This document shows positions 13,937-13,945 of a stretch of DNA of 13,945 bases, piece by piece. The notes under the pieces were generated by a model that was not told the origin of the DNA, did no database searches, and saw only the letters and a program-made list of their open reading frames with translations. Origin of the DNA: an uncultured Eubacteriales bacterium (GTDB lineage: Bacteria > Bacillota > Clostridia > Oscillospirales > Oscillospiraceae); the NCBI GenBank assembly GCA_900544945.1, contig UQXG01000048.1, positions 1 to 13,945 of the forward strand, written 5' to 3'. A program made the translations under genes and the position numbers. How positions within the stretch are numbered: the stretch's first letter is position 1; every line of letters begins with the position of its first letter.

Positions 13937-13945
13937 CAGGCATTT

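Overview
The window is a GC-rich chromosomal segment of a Gram-positive, Clostridia-type bacterium. The evidence is AGGAGG-type ribosome binding sites, sigma-A-like promoters, a lipoprotein sugar-binding protein, a YfhO-family membrane protein, and dense intergenic palindromic repeats like those in gut Oscillospirales/Ruminococcaceae genomes. The genus cannot be fixed by eye. No rRNA, tRNA, CRISPR array, transposase or phage gene is visible.

Layout, left to right. (1) 1-85 holds the end of a dispersed repeat and a strong hairpin terminator. (2) 86-1414 (-) is an O-antigen-ligase/polymerase-like membrane protein with a clear promoter at 1451-1479. (3) 1415-1839 is intergenic and holds copy A of a structured repeat (1615-1728). 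(4) 1840-8125 (-) is an alpha-glucan/sugar uptake and use cluster. In transcription order it runs: solute-binding lipoprotein, internal terminator, two ABC permeases overlapping at TAATG, a multi-hairpin repeat, a LacI-family regulator, and MalQ (4-alpha-glucanotransferase). No ABC ATPase is present, so a shared ATPase elsewhere is likely. (5) 8126-8845 is a divergent intergenic region. It carries the binding-protein promoter, two mirror-image 13-bp LacI-type operator candidates, a mosaic of repeats, and the promoter of the next gene. (6) 8846-11563 (+) is a large YfhO-family protein and 11636-13000 (+) is MurC. MurC has its own promoter and a strong terminator. (7) 13001-13453 is intergenic repeat sequence including structured repeat copy B (13264-13377). 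(8) 13454-13849 (-) is a small, very acidic protein of unknown function.

The genes form two themes. The cluster on the minus strand imports an oligosaccharide, senses it through the LacI protein, and rearranges it with MalQ. The flanking genes build the cell envelope: the ligase-like protein, YfhO and MurC.

The most interesting non-coding signal is the pair of about 113-bp repeats. Four of their seven differences form two compensatory base-pair changes, and two more fall in a hairpin loop. This suggests a fold under selection (candidate structured RNA or structured mobile repeat). The second is the operator pair TGGAAACGTTTCA / TGAAACGTTTCCA, 128 bp apart around the binding-protein promoter.
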